Assembly (NCBI GenBank): GCA_021848365.1 | Contig: JAJZUS010000001.1 | Span: forward strand, 248,001 to 312,000 | DNA from: Actinomycetes bacterium | GTDB taxonomy: Bacteria > Actinomycetota > Acidimicrobiia > Acidimicrobiales > RAAP-2 | DNA length: 64,000 nucleotides | Reading direction: 5' to 3' | Shown: piece by piece, positions 48,334-56,993 of the stretch | Layout of the letters: every line of letters begins with the position of its first letter | Position numbering within the stretch: the stretch's first letter is position 1 | The notes under the pieces: model-generated | What the model was told of the DNA's origin: nothing | Seen by the model: the letters and a program-made list of their open reading frames with translations, nothing else | Databases searched by the model: none | Translations under genes and position numbers: made by a program

Positions 48334-49065
48334 TCAGTCGAGTCGGAAGGTCCGCGCCGCGAGTAGCGGGGCGGCGAGCGCCCAGACGGCGAGGGAGAGC
48401 CAGTCGGCCCCACTCGGCGCGAGACCCGATCCGAGGACGCGGTGCACCGCGTCGGCCATGGCGCCCGAGGGCAGCGCGACCGCGACGCGGCCGAGCGCGC
48501 TCGGGAGACTTCTGAGCGGGACCACGACGCCCGAGACGAGGAGTAGGACGAGGTAGAGACCGTTGCTCGCGGCCAGGTTCACCTCGGCGCGGAGCTGTCC
48601 GGCGAGTCCGAGGCCGATGCCGGCGAGGCCGGCCGATCCGAGGACGAGGACGAGGGCCGTGACGAGTCCCCCGGGAAGACCCCCGTGGGGGCGCCAGCCG
48701 AGGGCCAGGCCCACCAGGGCGATCACGACGACCTGGATCGCCTCGGTGACGACGACGCCGACGATCTTCGCTCCCACGAGTCGGCGCCGCCCCAGTGGCG
48801 TCACGTGCAGCCGTCGCAGCACGCCGTAACTGCGCTCGAAGCCGGTCGCGATGGAGAGGGCGACCATCGACGTCGAGAGGACGGCCAGGGCGAGGACTCC
48901 GGGGGCGATGAAGTCGACGCGGTGCGCCGTGGGCGTGCGCACCACCGCGGCGAGGGAGAAGAAGACCTCGAGGAGTACCGGGATCGCCAGCGTGAGCAGC
49001 AGGGTCTCACCCCGCCGGATCGTCATGCGCACCTCGGCGGCGCTCTGAGCGAGCAGGGCTCTCAC
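48334..49065 (-). CDS. ABC-2 type transporter permease
   Basis: A 243-aa integral membrane permease with six helices. The N-terminal VRALLAQSAAEVRMTIRRGE leads to helix one, and the central GFERSYGVLRRLHVTPLGRR amphipathic stretch is typical of ABC-2 drug/polyketide exporters. The GTG overlaps the ATPase stop (49062-49064), so the two form one exporter operon. The open frame continues upstream only as a shadow of the ATPase. Substrate unknown. Confidence 0.88.
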   Translation of the reverse strand: MRALLAQSAAEVRMTIRRGETLLLTLAIPVLLEVFFSLAAVVRTPTAHRVDFIAPGVLALAVLSTSMVALSIATGFERSYGVLRRLHVTPLGRRRLVGAKIVGVVVTEAIQVVVIALVGLALGWRPHGGLPGGLVTALVLVLGSAGLAGIGLGLAGQLRAEVNLAASNGLYLVLLLVSGVVVPLRSLPSALGRVAVALPSGAMADAVHRVLGSGLAPSGADWLSLAVWALAAPLLAARTFRLD

Positions 49066-49964
49066 GCGCGACTCCGCTCGTCCGCGATGATCTGCAGGTA
49101 GCGCTCCTCGAGCGTGGCGCGGGTGCGCAGCGAGAGGAGGTTCGCCCCGGCGCGGGTCACGTGAGCGCTCACGACGGTGACGATCTCGGGCCGCGAGACG
49201 ATCGCGCAGCGCAGTTGCGTCCCGTCGATCGTCACGTCGCAGTCGAGCTCGACGGCGAGGGCCGCCGGGTCGATCGGGCGGTCGAGCTCGATGATCAGTT
49301 CGGGCTCGCCGCCCAGGTCGTCGAGGGCGCCGTCGACGACCACGTGGCCGTGGTGCAGGACGGCGACGCGATCGGCCATCCGCTCGGCCTCGACGAGCTC
49401 GTGGGTGGTGATGAGGATGGCGCACCCCCGCGCCCGCTCGGTCGCGATGACCTCGCGGATGACGGCCCGTCCCTCGGGGTCGACGGCCGTCGTGGGCTCG
49501 TCGAGGACGAGCGCGCGCGGACGGGCCAGCAGGGCGAGGGCGAGGAGCGTGCGCTGCTGCTCCCCACCGGACAGGCGCCGCCAGGGCGTCCGCGAGCAGC
49601 GCTCGAGGTCGAGGAGCGCGATCAGCTCGTCGGGCGGGCGAGTCTCCGCGTAGTAGGTGGCCGTGAGGGTAAGGACCTGGCGCGGCGTCATCGGGGCCCA
49701 CACACCGCCCCGCTGGAGCAGGGCGCCGGTGCGGGTGACGACCTCGGCGTGGTCCCGCATCGGATCGAGGCCGTGGAGTCGCACCGTGCCGTGGTCGGGT
49801 CGGCGAAAGCCGAGGAGGGTCTCGACGAGGGTCGTCTTGCCGGCGCCGTTCGGGCCGAGCAAGGCCACCGTCTCGCCGTACTCGACGCGCAGGGAGGCGT
49901 CCCGCAGCGCCGCGGTGGCCCCGAAGTCGACACCCACCCCGACGGCCTCGATCGCGTGACTCAT
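49062..49964 (-). CDS. ABC transporter ATP-binding protein (drug/antibiotic exporter type)
   Basis: A 300-aa ATPase. Walker A GPNGAGKTT, Q-loop LLQRGGVWAPMT, signature RRLSGGEQQRTLLALAL, Walker B ALVLDEPTTAVD and HELVEAER are all seen. The C-terminal DrrA-like domain (about 220-300) marks the antibiotic-exporter group. The ATG at 49964 is followed on the same strand by the permease gene. A TAGGTT hexamer ends 8 nt upstream. Confidence 0.93.
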   Translation of the reverse strand: MSHAIEAVGVGVDFGATAALRDASLRVEYGETVALLGPNGAGKTTLVETLLGFRRPDHGTVRLHGLDPMRDHAEVVTRTGALLQRGGVWAPMTPRQVLTLTATYYAETRPPDELIALLDLERCSRTPWRRLSGGEQQRTLLALALLARPRALVLDEPTTAVDPEGRAVIREVIATERARGCAILITTHELVEAERMADRVAVLHHGHVVVDGALDDLGGEPELIIELDRPIDPAALAVELDCDVTIDGTQLRCAIVSRPEIVTVVSAHVTRAGANLLSLRTRATLEERYLQIIADERSRA

Positions 49965-49972
49965 CGGGAACG

Positions 49973-49978
49973 AACCTA
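49973..49978 (-). promoter_or_regulatory. -10 hexamer TAGGTT before the exporter operon
   Basis: On the minus strand it ends 8 nt before the ATPase ATG; it lies 34 bp from the divergent serS hexamer. Confidence 0.4.
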
Positions 49979-50011
49979 GACGCTGGCCCGGGGGGTCGAG
50001 ACGGCCGTCGG

Positions 50012-50017
50012 TAGTCT
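50012..50017 (+). promoter_or_regulatory. -10 hexamer TAGTCT before serS
   Basis: Ends 6 nt before the GTG start of serS, the spacing of a leaderless promoter. Confidence 0.55.
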
Positions 50018-50023
50018 GGGGGC

Positions 50024-51328
50024 GTGATCGACCTGGTTCAGTTGCGCAAGGAGCCCGACGTCGTTCGAGCCGCCCTCGGTCGTCGGGGCGTGTCCCCGGC
50101 CCTCGTCGACGAGCTCGTCACCATCGACGTCGAGCACCGCCGTCTGCTCCAGGAGGCCGAGCGCCTGCGCGCCGAGATCAAGTCGCTCTCGCGCCAGGTG
50201 GGCGACGCGCGGCGCTCGCACGACACCCAGCGCGCCGAGGAGCTGAGCGCGGTGAGCCGCGAGTTGGGCGAAGAGGAGGCCCGGGCCGGGGCCGACGCCG
50301 ACACCGTGGCGGAGCGGCTGCGAGAGATCTGGCTCAGTCTGCCGAACCTGCCCGCACCCGACGCCCCCGACGGCATCGACGAGAACGACAACGTCGAGGT
50401 CCGCCGGTGGTGGCGGGGTCTCGAGGACGGGGCCGACTTCCCGGAGTTCGGCCCGCACCAGCGGTTGCCGCACTGGGACATCGGGCGCGAGCTCGGGATC
50501 CTCGACCTGGAGGCGGGCGCGAAGCTCGCCGGGTCGATGTTCCCCTTGTTCCGGGGCGCCGGCTCGCGACTGATCCGCGCCCTCGGCGCCTTCGCCCTCG
50601 ACCGTCACGCCGACGCCTACGAGGAGATCCGCCCCCCGACGTTCGCCCTCACCGAGACGATGCAGTCGACGGGTCATCTGCCGAAGTCGGTCGACGACAT
50701 GTACGCGATCGAGCGCGATGGGCTGTGGGCCATCCCGACCGCCGAGGTCCCGCTCACCTCGATGCACCGCGGCGAGATCCTCGAGGAGTCACGCCTGCCC
50801 GTACGCATGACCGCGCTCACCCCCTGCTTCCGGCGCGAGGCCGGGGCGGCCGGACGCGACACGCGAGGTCTCCTGCGCGTGCACGAGTTCGACAAGGTGG
50901 AGCTCTTCGCCTACTGCACGCCCGACCAGGCCCCGGCCGCCCACGCCGACATCCTCGAGCGCGCGGAAGGCCTGCTGCGCGAACTCGGGCTCACCTACCG
51001 CCTTCTCGACCTGTGCGCCGGGGACCTCGGGACCTCGTCCGCGCGCACGATCGATCTCGAGGTCTACAGCCCCGGTGTCGATCGGTGGCTGGAGGTCTCC
51101 TCGGTGAGCTGGTTCCGCGACTACCAGTCGCGTCGGGCCAACGTTCGCTACCGTCGGGCCGACGGGACCACGGCCCTCGTCCACACGGTCAACGGATCGG
51201 CTCTCGCCTGGGCGCGGATCTGGGCGGCCCTCGTCGAGACCTACCGTCAGCCCGACGGGTCGGTCGAGCTGCCCGCGGTGCTGGCCCCCTACCTCGGGGG
51301 CCGGACCACCATCACTCGTCGCGCGTGA
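50024..51328 (+). CDS. serS: seryl-tRNA synthetase
   Basis: A 434-aa class II synthetase charging tRNA-Ser with serine. The N-terminal helical arm (about 30-105, coiled coil with LLQEAERLRAEIKSLSRQ) grips the tRNA long arm. Motif 2 is RMTALTPCFRREAGAAG and motif 3 is GSALAWARIWAALVE near the C-terminus; PTAEVPLTSMH precedes motif 2. GTG start with TAGTCT 6 nt upstream. Its last 17 nt overlap the end of the response regulator gene on the other strand. Confidence 0.96.
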   Translation: MIDLVQLRKEPDVVRAALGRRGVSPALVDELVTIDVEHRRLLQEAERLRAEIKSLSRQVGDARRSHDTQRAEELSAVSRELGEEEARAGADADTVAERLREIWLSLPNLPAPDAPDGIDENDNVEVRRWWRGLEDGADFPEFGPHQRLPHWDIGRELGILDLEAGAKLAGSMFPLFRGAGSRLIRALGAFALDRHADAYEEIRPPTFALTETMQSTGHLPKSVDDMYAIERDGLWAIPTAEVPLTSMHRGEILEESRLPVRMTALTPCFRREAGAAGRDTRGLLRVHEFDKVELFAYCTPDQAPAAHADILERAEGLLRELGLTYRLLDLCAGDLGTSSARTIDLEVYSPGVDRWLEVSSVSWFRDYQSRRANVRYRRADGTTALVHTVNGSALAWARIWAALVETYRQPDGSVELPAVLAPYLGGRTTITRRA

Positions 51329-52028
51329 CCTCGAAGCGGTAGCCGACGCCGCGCACCGTCGTGAGGAGACGGGGCTTCTTCGGGTCCTCTTCGATGAGCG
51401 TGCGCAGTCGCTTCACGTGGACGTCGAGGGTCTTCGTGTCTCCGACGTAGTCGCTGCCCCACACCCGGTCGATCAGGACCTCCCGCGTGAGGACGCGGCC
51501 GGCGTTCTCCATCAGCAGTCGCAGCAGCGCGAACTCCTTCTTGCGCAGTCGGACCTCCTCGCCGCGGACGAAGCAGCGGCGCGACTCCACGTCGAGGCGC
51601 ACCGAGCCCCGGCGGACGGACTCCTCCTCGACGACGTCGAGACCCGCCTCGCGTCGGCGCAGGACGGCACGAATGCGGGCGACCAGCTCGCGGAGCCGGT
51701 AGGGCTTCGTCACGTAGTCGTCGGCGCCGATCTCGAGGAGGAGGACCATGTCCACCTCCTCGCCCTTCGCGGAGACGACGATGATCGGGACCTCGCTCTC
51801 CGCGCGCAGGGCCCGGCACACGTCGAGTCCGGACATCTTCGGGAGCATCAGGTCGAGCAGGACGACGTCGACCGGGGCCTCGGCGAAGCGGACGAGCGCG
51901 TCGGCACCGTCGCGCGCGACGACGACCTCGAAGCCCTCGCGGGTGAGCCCCACCGTCAGGGCGTCGATGAAGGACTCCTCGTCTTCGACGAGCAGCACGC
52001 GCACCGAGTTCTCGCGCCGGGACATCAC
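51312..52028 (-). CDS. OmpR/PhoB-family response regulator (RegX3-like)
   Basis: A 238-aa two-domain regulator. The receiver has acidic residues VEDEES, phosphoacceptor Asp59 in LLDLMLPK and Lys in VTKPYR. The C-terminal winged helix (about 140-238) has LRKKEFALLRLLMENAGRVLTRE and TVRGVGYRFEV. It overlaps the sensor kinase gene by 4 nt, so it forms a pair with it. By analogy to SenX3-RegX3 the target may be phosphate starvation genes; this is by similarity only. Confidence 0.92.
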   Translation of the reverse strand: MMSRRENSVRVLLVEDEESFIDALTVGLTREGFEVVVARDGADALVRFAEAPVDVVLLDLMLPKMSGLDVCRALRAESEVPIIVVSAKGEEVDMVLLLEIGADDYVTKPYRLRELVARIRAVLRRREAGLDVVEEESVRRGSVRLDVESRRCFVRGEEVRLRKKEFALLRLLMENAGRVLTREVLIDRVWGSDYVGDTKTLDVHVKRLRTLIEEDPKKPRLLTTVRGVGYRFEVTRDE

Positions 52029-53323
52029 GCTCCGCCGACGGGCAGCTCGAGGGTGAAGGTGGAGCCCTCACCCTCGCGTGAGTTCACCGTCACCGTCCCT
52101 CCGTGGTTGTGCGCCACGTGGCGCACGATGCTGAGGCCGAGTCCCGTGCCCCCGGTCTCGCGGGCCCGACCCGGGTCGACCCGGTAGAAGCGCTCGAAGA
52201 TGCGCTCGAGGTCCTTCGCGGGGATGCCGATCCCCTGGTCTGTGACGGAGATGCAGACGCAGGCGGGGGTCGTCTCGCCCCCGTCGTCGAGGCCGGGCTC
52301 GCGGCGCGTGACCGCGATGCGCACGAGGCTCCCCACCGGGGAGTAGACGACGGCGTTCTCCAGGAGTGCGTGGACGGCCGAGACCAGCTGACGGCGGTCG
52401 CCCGCGACGACGGGGGCGCCCTCGGGCTCGTCGAAGACGACCGCGACGTCGCGCTGGTCCGCGGCGGTGCGGATCCGCTCGATGGCCTCGGCGACGAAGA
52501 GGGCGACCGGGAGAGGCTCGCGGGCCGGCGATCCCTCGCTCTCGATGCGCGACAGGTCGAGGAGGTCCTCGATGATCCGATTGACGCGAAAGGCCTCGAC
52601 GTTGATCCGTTCGGCGAGCCGGCGCGCGACGGCGGCGTCCTGCTCGTACTGCAGGGTCTCGGCGAGCAGTCCCAGCGCACCCATCGGGGTCTTCAGCTCG
52701 TGGGAGACGTTGGCGATGAAGTCTCGCCGGATCTCCTCGAGTCGACGGCGCTCGCTGGTGTCCTCGATCACCGCGAGCACGCCAAGAGGGCGACGGCCGT
52801 CATCGATGATGGCGGCCCGCACCAGGAGGGTGCGGCGGGGCGGGCCGTAGATGTCGACCGTCTGCTCGGCGACGCCCGCGTTCCAGGCCTCGGCCAGGCT
52901 GTCGGTGACCGCCTGGGCCGCGATCGCCTCGCCGTAGCGGCTCGCCATCAGGGTCTCGGCCTGGTGGTTCCGGAAGACGACCTCACCGCCCTCGTCGACG
53001 AGGATCAGCCCCAGGGGCAGGCTGTCGAGCGAACGACGCAGGCGCAGGGACTCGGCGCTCGACTCACTGACGACGGTCGTCGCGGCCCCGGTGACCTCCT
53101 CGAGGTACGCGAGGGCGGCCTCGACCCTCCCAGAGTCGCTGCGGGGCTCGACCCCCAGCCGCGACGCCAGCGCGGTCAGGCGCTGGGCGATCGATCGGTG
53201 GTCGCGCCACCGATCGATGAGGTACCCGAGGAGGGCGCCCACGAGGAGCACGCCCGCCCCGAGGGCGTAGACGGCCGCGGCGGGCCAGCGGTCGAAGAGG
53301 GTGAAGGCGGTCGCGAGGGCCAC
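52025..53323 (-). CDS. PAS-containing sensor histidine kinase (SenX3-like)
   Basis: A 432-aa membrane kinase. An N-terminal helix (about 14-36) is the only clear membrane segment, followed by a short linker and a PAS domain (about 90-190), then HisKA with the phosphorylated His208 in NVSHELKTPMGA, and HATPase with the N-box LLENAVVYSP, G1 DQGIGIP and G2 GTGLGLSIV. The single helix and PAS are as in SenX3. GTG start; a GAGAAT hexamer lies 6 nt upstream but lacks the first T of TANNNT. It is the first gene of the pair. Confidence 0.92.
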   Translation of the reverse strand: MALATAFTLFDRWPAAAVYALGAGVLLVGALLGYLIDRWRDHRSIAQRLTALASRLGVEPRSDSGRVEAALAYLEEVTGAATTVVSESSAESLRLRRSLDSLPLGLILVDEGGEVVFRNHQAETLMASRYGEAIAAQAVTDSLAEAWNAGVAEQTVDIYGPPRRTLLVRAAIIDDGRRPLGVLAVIEDTSERRRLEEIRRDFIANVSHELKTPMGALGLLAETLQYEQDAAVARRLAERINVEAFRVNRIIEDLLDLSRIESEGSPAREPLPVALFVAEAIERIRTAADQRDVAVVFDEPEGAPVVAGDRRQLVSAVHALLENAVVYSPVGSLVRIAVTRREPGLDDGGETTPACVCISVTDQGIGIPAKDLERIFERFYRVDPGRARETGGTGLGLSIVRHVAHNHGGTVTVNSREGEGSTFTLELPVGGA

Positions 53324-53391
53324 GGCGTCATTCTCGCAGACGCACGGCCCCGCGCCGCGACCGTTGCGAGGTTCTCGAACGAAAGGTCGCC

Positions 53392-53676
53392 ATGTCGCTG
53401 CTCTCGGTCACTCTCACCCCCTCCCTCACCGATCTCCCCGGCGGCTCGGTGATCCAGCAGTTCGCCGACGGACTCGCCGCGTGGGGCTTGCTCGCCGCCT
53501 TGATCGCCCTCGTCGTCGGGGCGGCCCTGTGGGCGATCGGCAGTCACACGCAGAACATGCACCACTCGCTCACCGGTCGACGCGCGGTCACCTCGGCGCT
53601 GGTGGCCGCCCTCCTCATCGGGGCCGCGCCAACGCTCATCAACTTCTTCTTCTCGGCGGGACTCAAGGTCCACTGA
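53392..53676 (+). CDS. DUF6112-like small membrane protein, possible pilin-like T4SS component
   Basis: A 94-aa protein with two membrane helices (about 33-52 and 69-88) and a short loop containing AIGSHTQNMHHSLTGRRAV. This pattern matches the small DUF6112/VirB2-like proteins at the start of actinobacterial conjugation modules. In such modules it likely forms the channel or pilus lining. First of four overlapping genes (stop TGA overlaps the next ATG). Confidence 0.72.
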   Translation: MSLLSVTLTPSLTDLPGGSVIQQFADGLAAWGLLAALIALVVGAALWAIGSHTQNMHHSLTGRRAVTSALVAALLIGAAPTLINFFFSAGLKVH

Positions 53677-54788
53677 TGGGCACCATCGCCTGCTGGCTCT
53701 CGCCGACGGCCTGCGCCGCCACCTCGCTGGGGCGCGCCACGATCGGCGACCTCTTCGGTGCGCTCGCCGCCTGGGTGCTCGGGAGCGTCGGGTGGCTCCT
53801 GCACGCCCTCGGCGCTCTCCTCAACGCCCCCGGTTCGCCCTCGGCCGTGGTGGCCGACGCCTCAGGGGAGTTCACGACCCTGAGCACCGTCTCCCCGATC
53901 CTCCTCCTGCTGGGCTTGCTGGTTACGACGATCCGGTCGGTCGCGCGAGCCGACGCGGCGGCCCTGTGGCGCACGTACCTGGGCGCCGCGCCGCTCGCCG
54001 TCCTCGCCATCGCCGCGGCGCGCCCCCTGGCGCGTCTCGTGCTCTCCTCGGTCGACGCGGTGGCGAGTGCCGCCGGACGAGGGCTGCCCACCCGCATCGA
54101 CGGACTCTCGGGGACCCTGAGCGCGCTCGCCCCGACGATCCCGGGTTTCGGCCTGCTCGTGGTGTCGGCCCTCCTCACCCTGGGGGCCTGGATCCTGTGG
54201 TGCGAGCTCATCGTGCGCGGGGTCGTCCTGGCCCTGCTCCTGGTGACCGTGCCCCTCGTCGCCCCGCTCGCGGTGGTGCCGGCGGTGCGGCGCGTCGCCG
54301 GTCGTCTGGTCGAGGCCTTCCTCGCGGTGGCCGCCGCCAAGGTGCTCATCGTCGTGACGCTGGCCGTCGGGCTCCGAGCCCTCACCGGCGGGTCGCTCGT
54401 CGCCGTGTCGACCGGGGTGGTCACGATCGTGCTCGCCACCTTCGTCCCCGTCAGCCTCCTGCGCGTCGTCCCGGTCCTCGAGTCGGCCGCCCTCCACCAC
54501 GCCGCCGAGCTGCGCGGGCGAGCCGTCGCCCACGCCGTCGGGGCCCCGTGGTCGCCGTGGGGTCGAGCGGTCGACGCGATCCTGCCGCTACCCCCCGAGC
54601 CCGGTCCCTATGTGCCGCCCGAGGACTTCGGGCTGCCGGAGACGCCAGGGTCCGGGCATCGGACGATGCCGCCCCAGGACGGTCCCCCACCCCCGTGGCC
54701 GATCCTCCCCGCCCCACCACGTCGCGGCCACTTCGTCGCGAAGGAGGACGACATCGGTCCGGTGATCGGTTGGGAGGACGATGACTGA
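53676..54788 (+). CDS. TrbL/VirB6-like multi-pass membrane protein
   Basis: A 370-aa membrane protein with about eight helices between residues 10 and 285, then a hydrophilic Pro-rich tail of 85 residues that ends acidic. The position after a DUF6112 gene and the helix pattern fit the TrbL/VirB6-like channel component. The ATG overlaps the previous stop; the longer open frame upstream is not used. Its 3' end overlaps the next gene by 8 nt. Confidence 0.7.
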   Translation: MGTIACWLSPTACAATSLGRATIGDLFGALAAWVLGSVGWLLHALGALLNAPGSPSAVVADASGEFTTLSTVSPILLLLGLLVTTIRSVARADAAALWRTYLGAAPLAVLAIAAARPLARLVLSSVDAVASAAGRGLPTRIDGLSGTLSALAPTIPGFGLLVVSALLTLGAWILWCELIVRGVVLALLLVTVPLVAPLAVVPAVRRVAGRLVEAFLAVAAAKVLIVVTLAVGLRALTGGSLVAVSTGVVTIVLATFVPVSLLRVVPVLESAALHHAAELRGRAVAHAVGAPWSPWGRAVDAILPLPPEPGPYVPPEDFGLPETPGSGHRTMPPQDGPPPPWPILPAPPRRGHFVAKEDDIGPVIGWEDDD

Positions 54789-55815
54789 GCGCGTGGGCCT
54801 CGGTCACCCCGACGCCGACGGACGATGGCTGGGCCTCGCTCGTCACCAGGCCGGCCTCGCGATCACGGGGGCCTTCCTCGGAGTGGAGGGGATCGTGCAC
54901 CGGTCCGGGTGGTGGCTCGCGGTGGGAATGGCCGCCGCGGCGCTCGCGACGCCACTCGGTGGTCGCTCCCAGGGTGCGCGGGCCAGCGACGTCGCCCGCT
55001 TCGCGGCCCGTCGGCGCGTTGTGCACGTGAGCGTCGTGCGGCTGGCGCCCGACGCCCTGGTCACCGCGACCGGGGCGGCGACCTGCGCTCCGTTCGTGCT
55101 GCGCCATCACGGGCGGCTCGACCTGACCGGAGCGGACGGGGTCGTCACGGGCGCCGTCGTGGACGCGCTGCGCGAGGCGAGCGAGGACCCGCGAAGTCGG
55201 CACGTGTCGGTCCACACCGAGCCCGGGGTGGGGACGCTGCTCGCCGCGCGTGCGGGGTCCGACGTCCCACCCGGGTGGGACCGGGACGTCGACGCGCTCG
55301 AGGCGGCATGCGGCGTGGGCCCGGGCCGAGACGGGGTGTGGCTCGAGCGGTGGGGCTACCTCCGCGGGACGTCCGGCGTCGCGCGGGTCTGGCGCGTCGA
55401 CGACCTGACCGCCGCCGCGCCGTGGTCGGTCGCGCGCCTCGCTCGCCCCGGCGTCACGGTGTCGCTCCACGCCGAGGCCCTCGACCCCGCGCGAGCGGTG
55501 CGTCGGGCCGAGCGGCTGGTCCACGCGCTGCGCACCGAGGACGCGGCCGACGATCGCGCGGGTCGACGCTGGCGGGCGCGACGCCGTCGGGACCTCGAGC
55601 GCTCTCGCGAGCGCGAGGCGGACCTGGCGGCGGGGGCGACGCTCGTCCGGCTCGGCGTCTTCGTGGTGGCTCGAGCGACGGACCTCGCGGACCTCGCGCG
55701 CCGGGGTGCGCAGGTGGAGGCCCGGGCGCGGCGGCTGGGCCTCGGACTCGATCGTGGCCGGGGTCGGCAGGGTCCGTGGCTCGTCGCCCAGCTCCCCGGG
55801 GGGCCGGGCTGGTGA
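54781..55815 (+). CDS. SCO6880/PrgI-like T4SS membrane protein
   Basis: A 344-aa protein with two close helices at the N-terminus (about 22-58, ending ALATPLGG) and a long soluble part. The arrangement resembles PrgI/SCO6880-type VirB3-like proteins that dock the VirB4 ATPase. It is shorter than SCO6880 (near 490 aa), and the C-terminal part is Arg-rich, high-GC and of low similarity. It overlaps both neighbours, suggesting a single transcript. Confidence rests mainly on context. Confidence 0.62.
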   Translation: MTERVGLGHPDADGRWLGLARHQAGLAITGAFLGVEGIVHRSGWWLAVGMAAAALATPLGGRSQGARASDVARFAARRRVVHVSVVRLAPDALVTATGAATCAPFVLRHHGRLDLTGADGVVTGAVVDALREASEDPRSRHVSVHTEPGVGTLLAARAGSDVPPGWDRDVDALEAACGVGPGRDGVWLERWGYLRGTSGVARVWRVDDLTAAAPWSVARLARPGVTVSLHAEALDPARAVRRAERLVHALRTEDAADDRAGRRWRARRRRDLERSREREADLAAGATLVRLGVFVVARATDLADLARRGAQVEARARRLGLGLDRGRGRQGPWLVAQLPGGPGW

Positions 55816-56993
55816 GGCGCTGGACGCACTGGGCGACCTCGGGCGACCTCGGTGGGCTACGACTGCCGTCCCACGACGCCGGCACGGGTCTCGCCGGCGA
55901 GCCGATCGGCCGGATGCGGTGGGGCGCCCCCTTCGTCATCGACCCGCTCGACGCGTACCGGGCCGGTCTCGTCACCAACCCCAACCTCGTGGTGCTGGGG
56001 GCGATCGGGGCGGGCAAGAGCACCGCGGTCAAGCTCCTGCTCCACCGCGCCCTGCGCCGAGGGCGACGGGCGATCGTCATCGACCCGAAGGGGGAGTACG
56101 GCGAGCTCGCCCGCGCGGTCGGGGGCGTCCGAGTGGCGCTGGGCCGCGACGGATGGTGTGACCCGGTCGGCGACGACCCCGCCGGCCGCGCCACCCTGCG
56201 CCAGTTGCTCGCTGTCGTCATCGGACGGCCCCTCAGCGACGAGGAGCACCTCGTCCTCGACGAGGCGTGGATCGCGACGGCGCGACTCCCCGGGCCCCGG
56301 GTGCGCGCTCTCGCCGCGGCGCTCGCGCCCGACCTCGGCGGTCCGGCCGACGGACGACGGTCGCTGGCCCTGGCCCTGCGGCGGCTGGTGCGGGGCGACC
56401 TCGCCGGGATCGTGGACGGGCCGGGGTCCCCGGCCTCCCTCGACGCCCCTCTCGTGGTGTTCGACCTGGCCGACGCGTGGGGGAGTGCGGCCCTCGTCCC
56501 GACCGCCCTCGCCGCCGTCGCGGCCGCGCAGCGCATGGCCACCGTGGGCGGCGGGTACGTCGTCCTCGACGAGGCGTGGGCCCTGCTCGACGCCCCGGGG
56601 GCCGTCGACTGGCTACGGGCGAGCTGGAAGCTGGCCCGCGCCCGGGGCCTCAGCCACGTGATCGTGCTGCACCGCGCCGGCGACACGACGGCCGTCGGCG
56701 ACGCCGGCAGCGCGGCGCGGGCGCGGGCCGAGGGGCTGCTCGCCGAGTGCGAGACGGCACTCGTCTTCGCCCAGCCCCCGGACGAGGCCCGGAGCCTGGG
56801 TCGGTCGATGGGCCTCGGGGCGCTCGAGGTCGACCTGTTGGGCCGACTCGGCCGGGGGGAGGTGCTCGTTCGCTACGGTCTCCACCGATCGGTGGTGCGG
56901 CTCGAGCCGGCCCCCGGGGAGTGGGTCCTCGTCGACACCGACGGGGCGATGCGCGCGGACCGCGGAGAGGGACTCGGTACGATGCCCCGGTGA
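55812..56993 (+). CDS. VirB4/TraC-like conjugation ATPase
   Basis: A 393-aa ATPase. Walker A GAIGAGKSTAVK with Lys69 and Walker B YVVLDEAW (Asp253-Glu254) are separated by about 185 residues as in VirB4/TraC-type proteins that use a DEAW motif. The segment IDPKGEYGELARAVGG is a hallmark of this family. It lacks the long N-terminal domain of VirB4 (usually 700-800 aa), which is partly supplied by the upstream protein. The GTG overlaps the previous stop. It would power a small secretion or DNA-transfer system. Confidence 0.85.
   Translation: MRRWTHWATSGDLGGLRLPSHDAGTGLAGEPIGRMRWGAPFVIDPLDAYRAGLVTNPNLVVLGAIGAGKSTAVKLLLHRALRRGRRAIVIDPKGEYGELARAVGGVRVALGRDGWCDPVGDDPAGRATLRQLLAVVIGRPLSDEEHLVLDEAWIATARLPGPRVRALAAALAPDLGGPADGRRSLALALRRLVRGDLAGIVDGPGSPASLDAPLVVFDLADAWGSAALVPTALAAVAAAQRMATVGGGYVVLDEAWALLDAPGAVDWLRASWKLARARGLSHVIVLHRAGDTTAVGDAGSAARARAEGLLAECETALVFAQPPDEARSLGRSMGLGALEVDLLGRLGRGEVLVRYGLHRSVVRLEPAPGEWVLVDTDGAMRADRGEGLGTMPR
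56978..56983 (+). promoter_or_regulatory. -10 hexamer TACGAT inside the end of the VirB4-like gene
   Basis: Ends 6 nt before GTG 56990, so the ROK gene probably has its own leaderless promoter although its start overlaps the ATPase stop. Confidence 0.5.
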
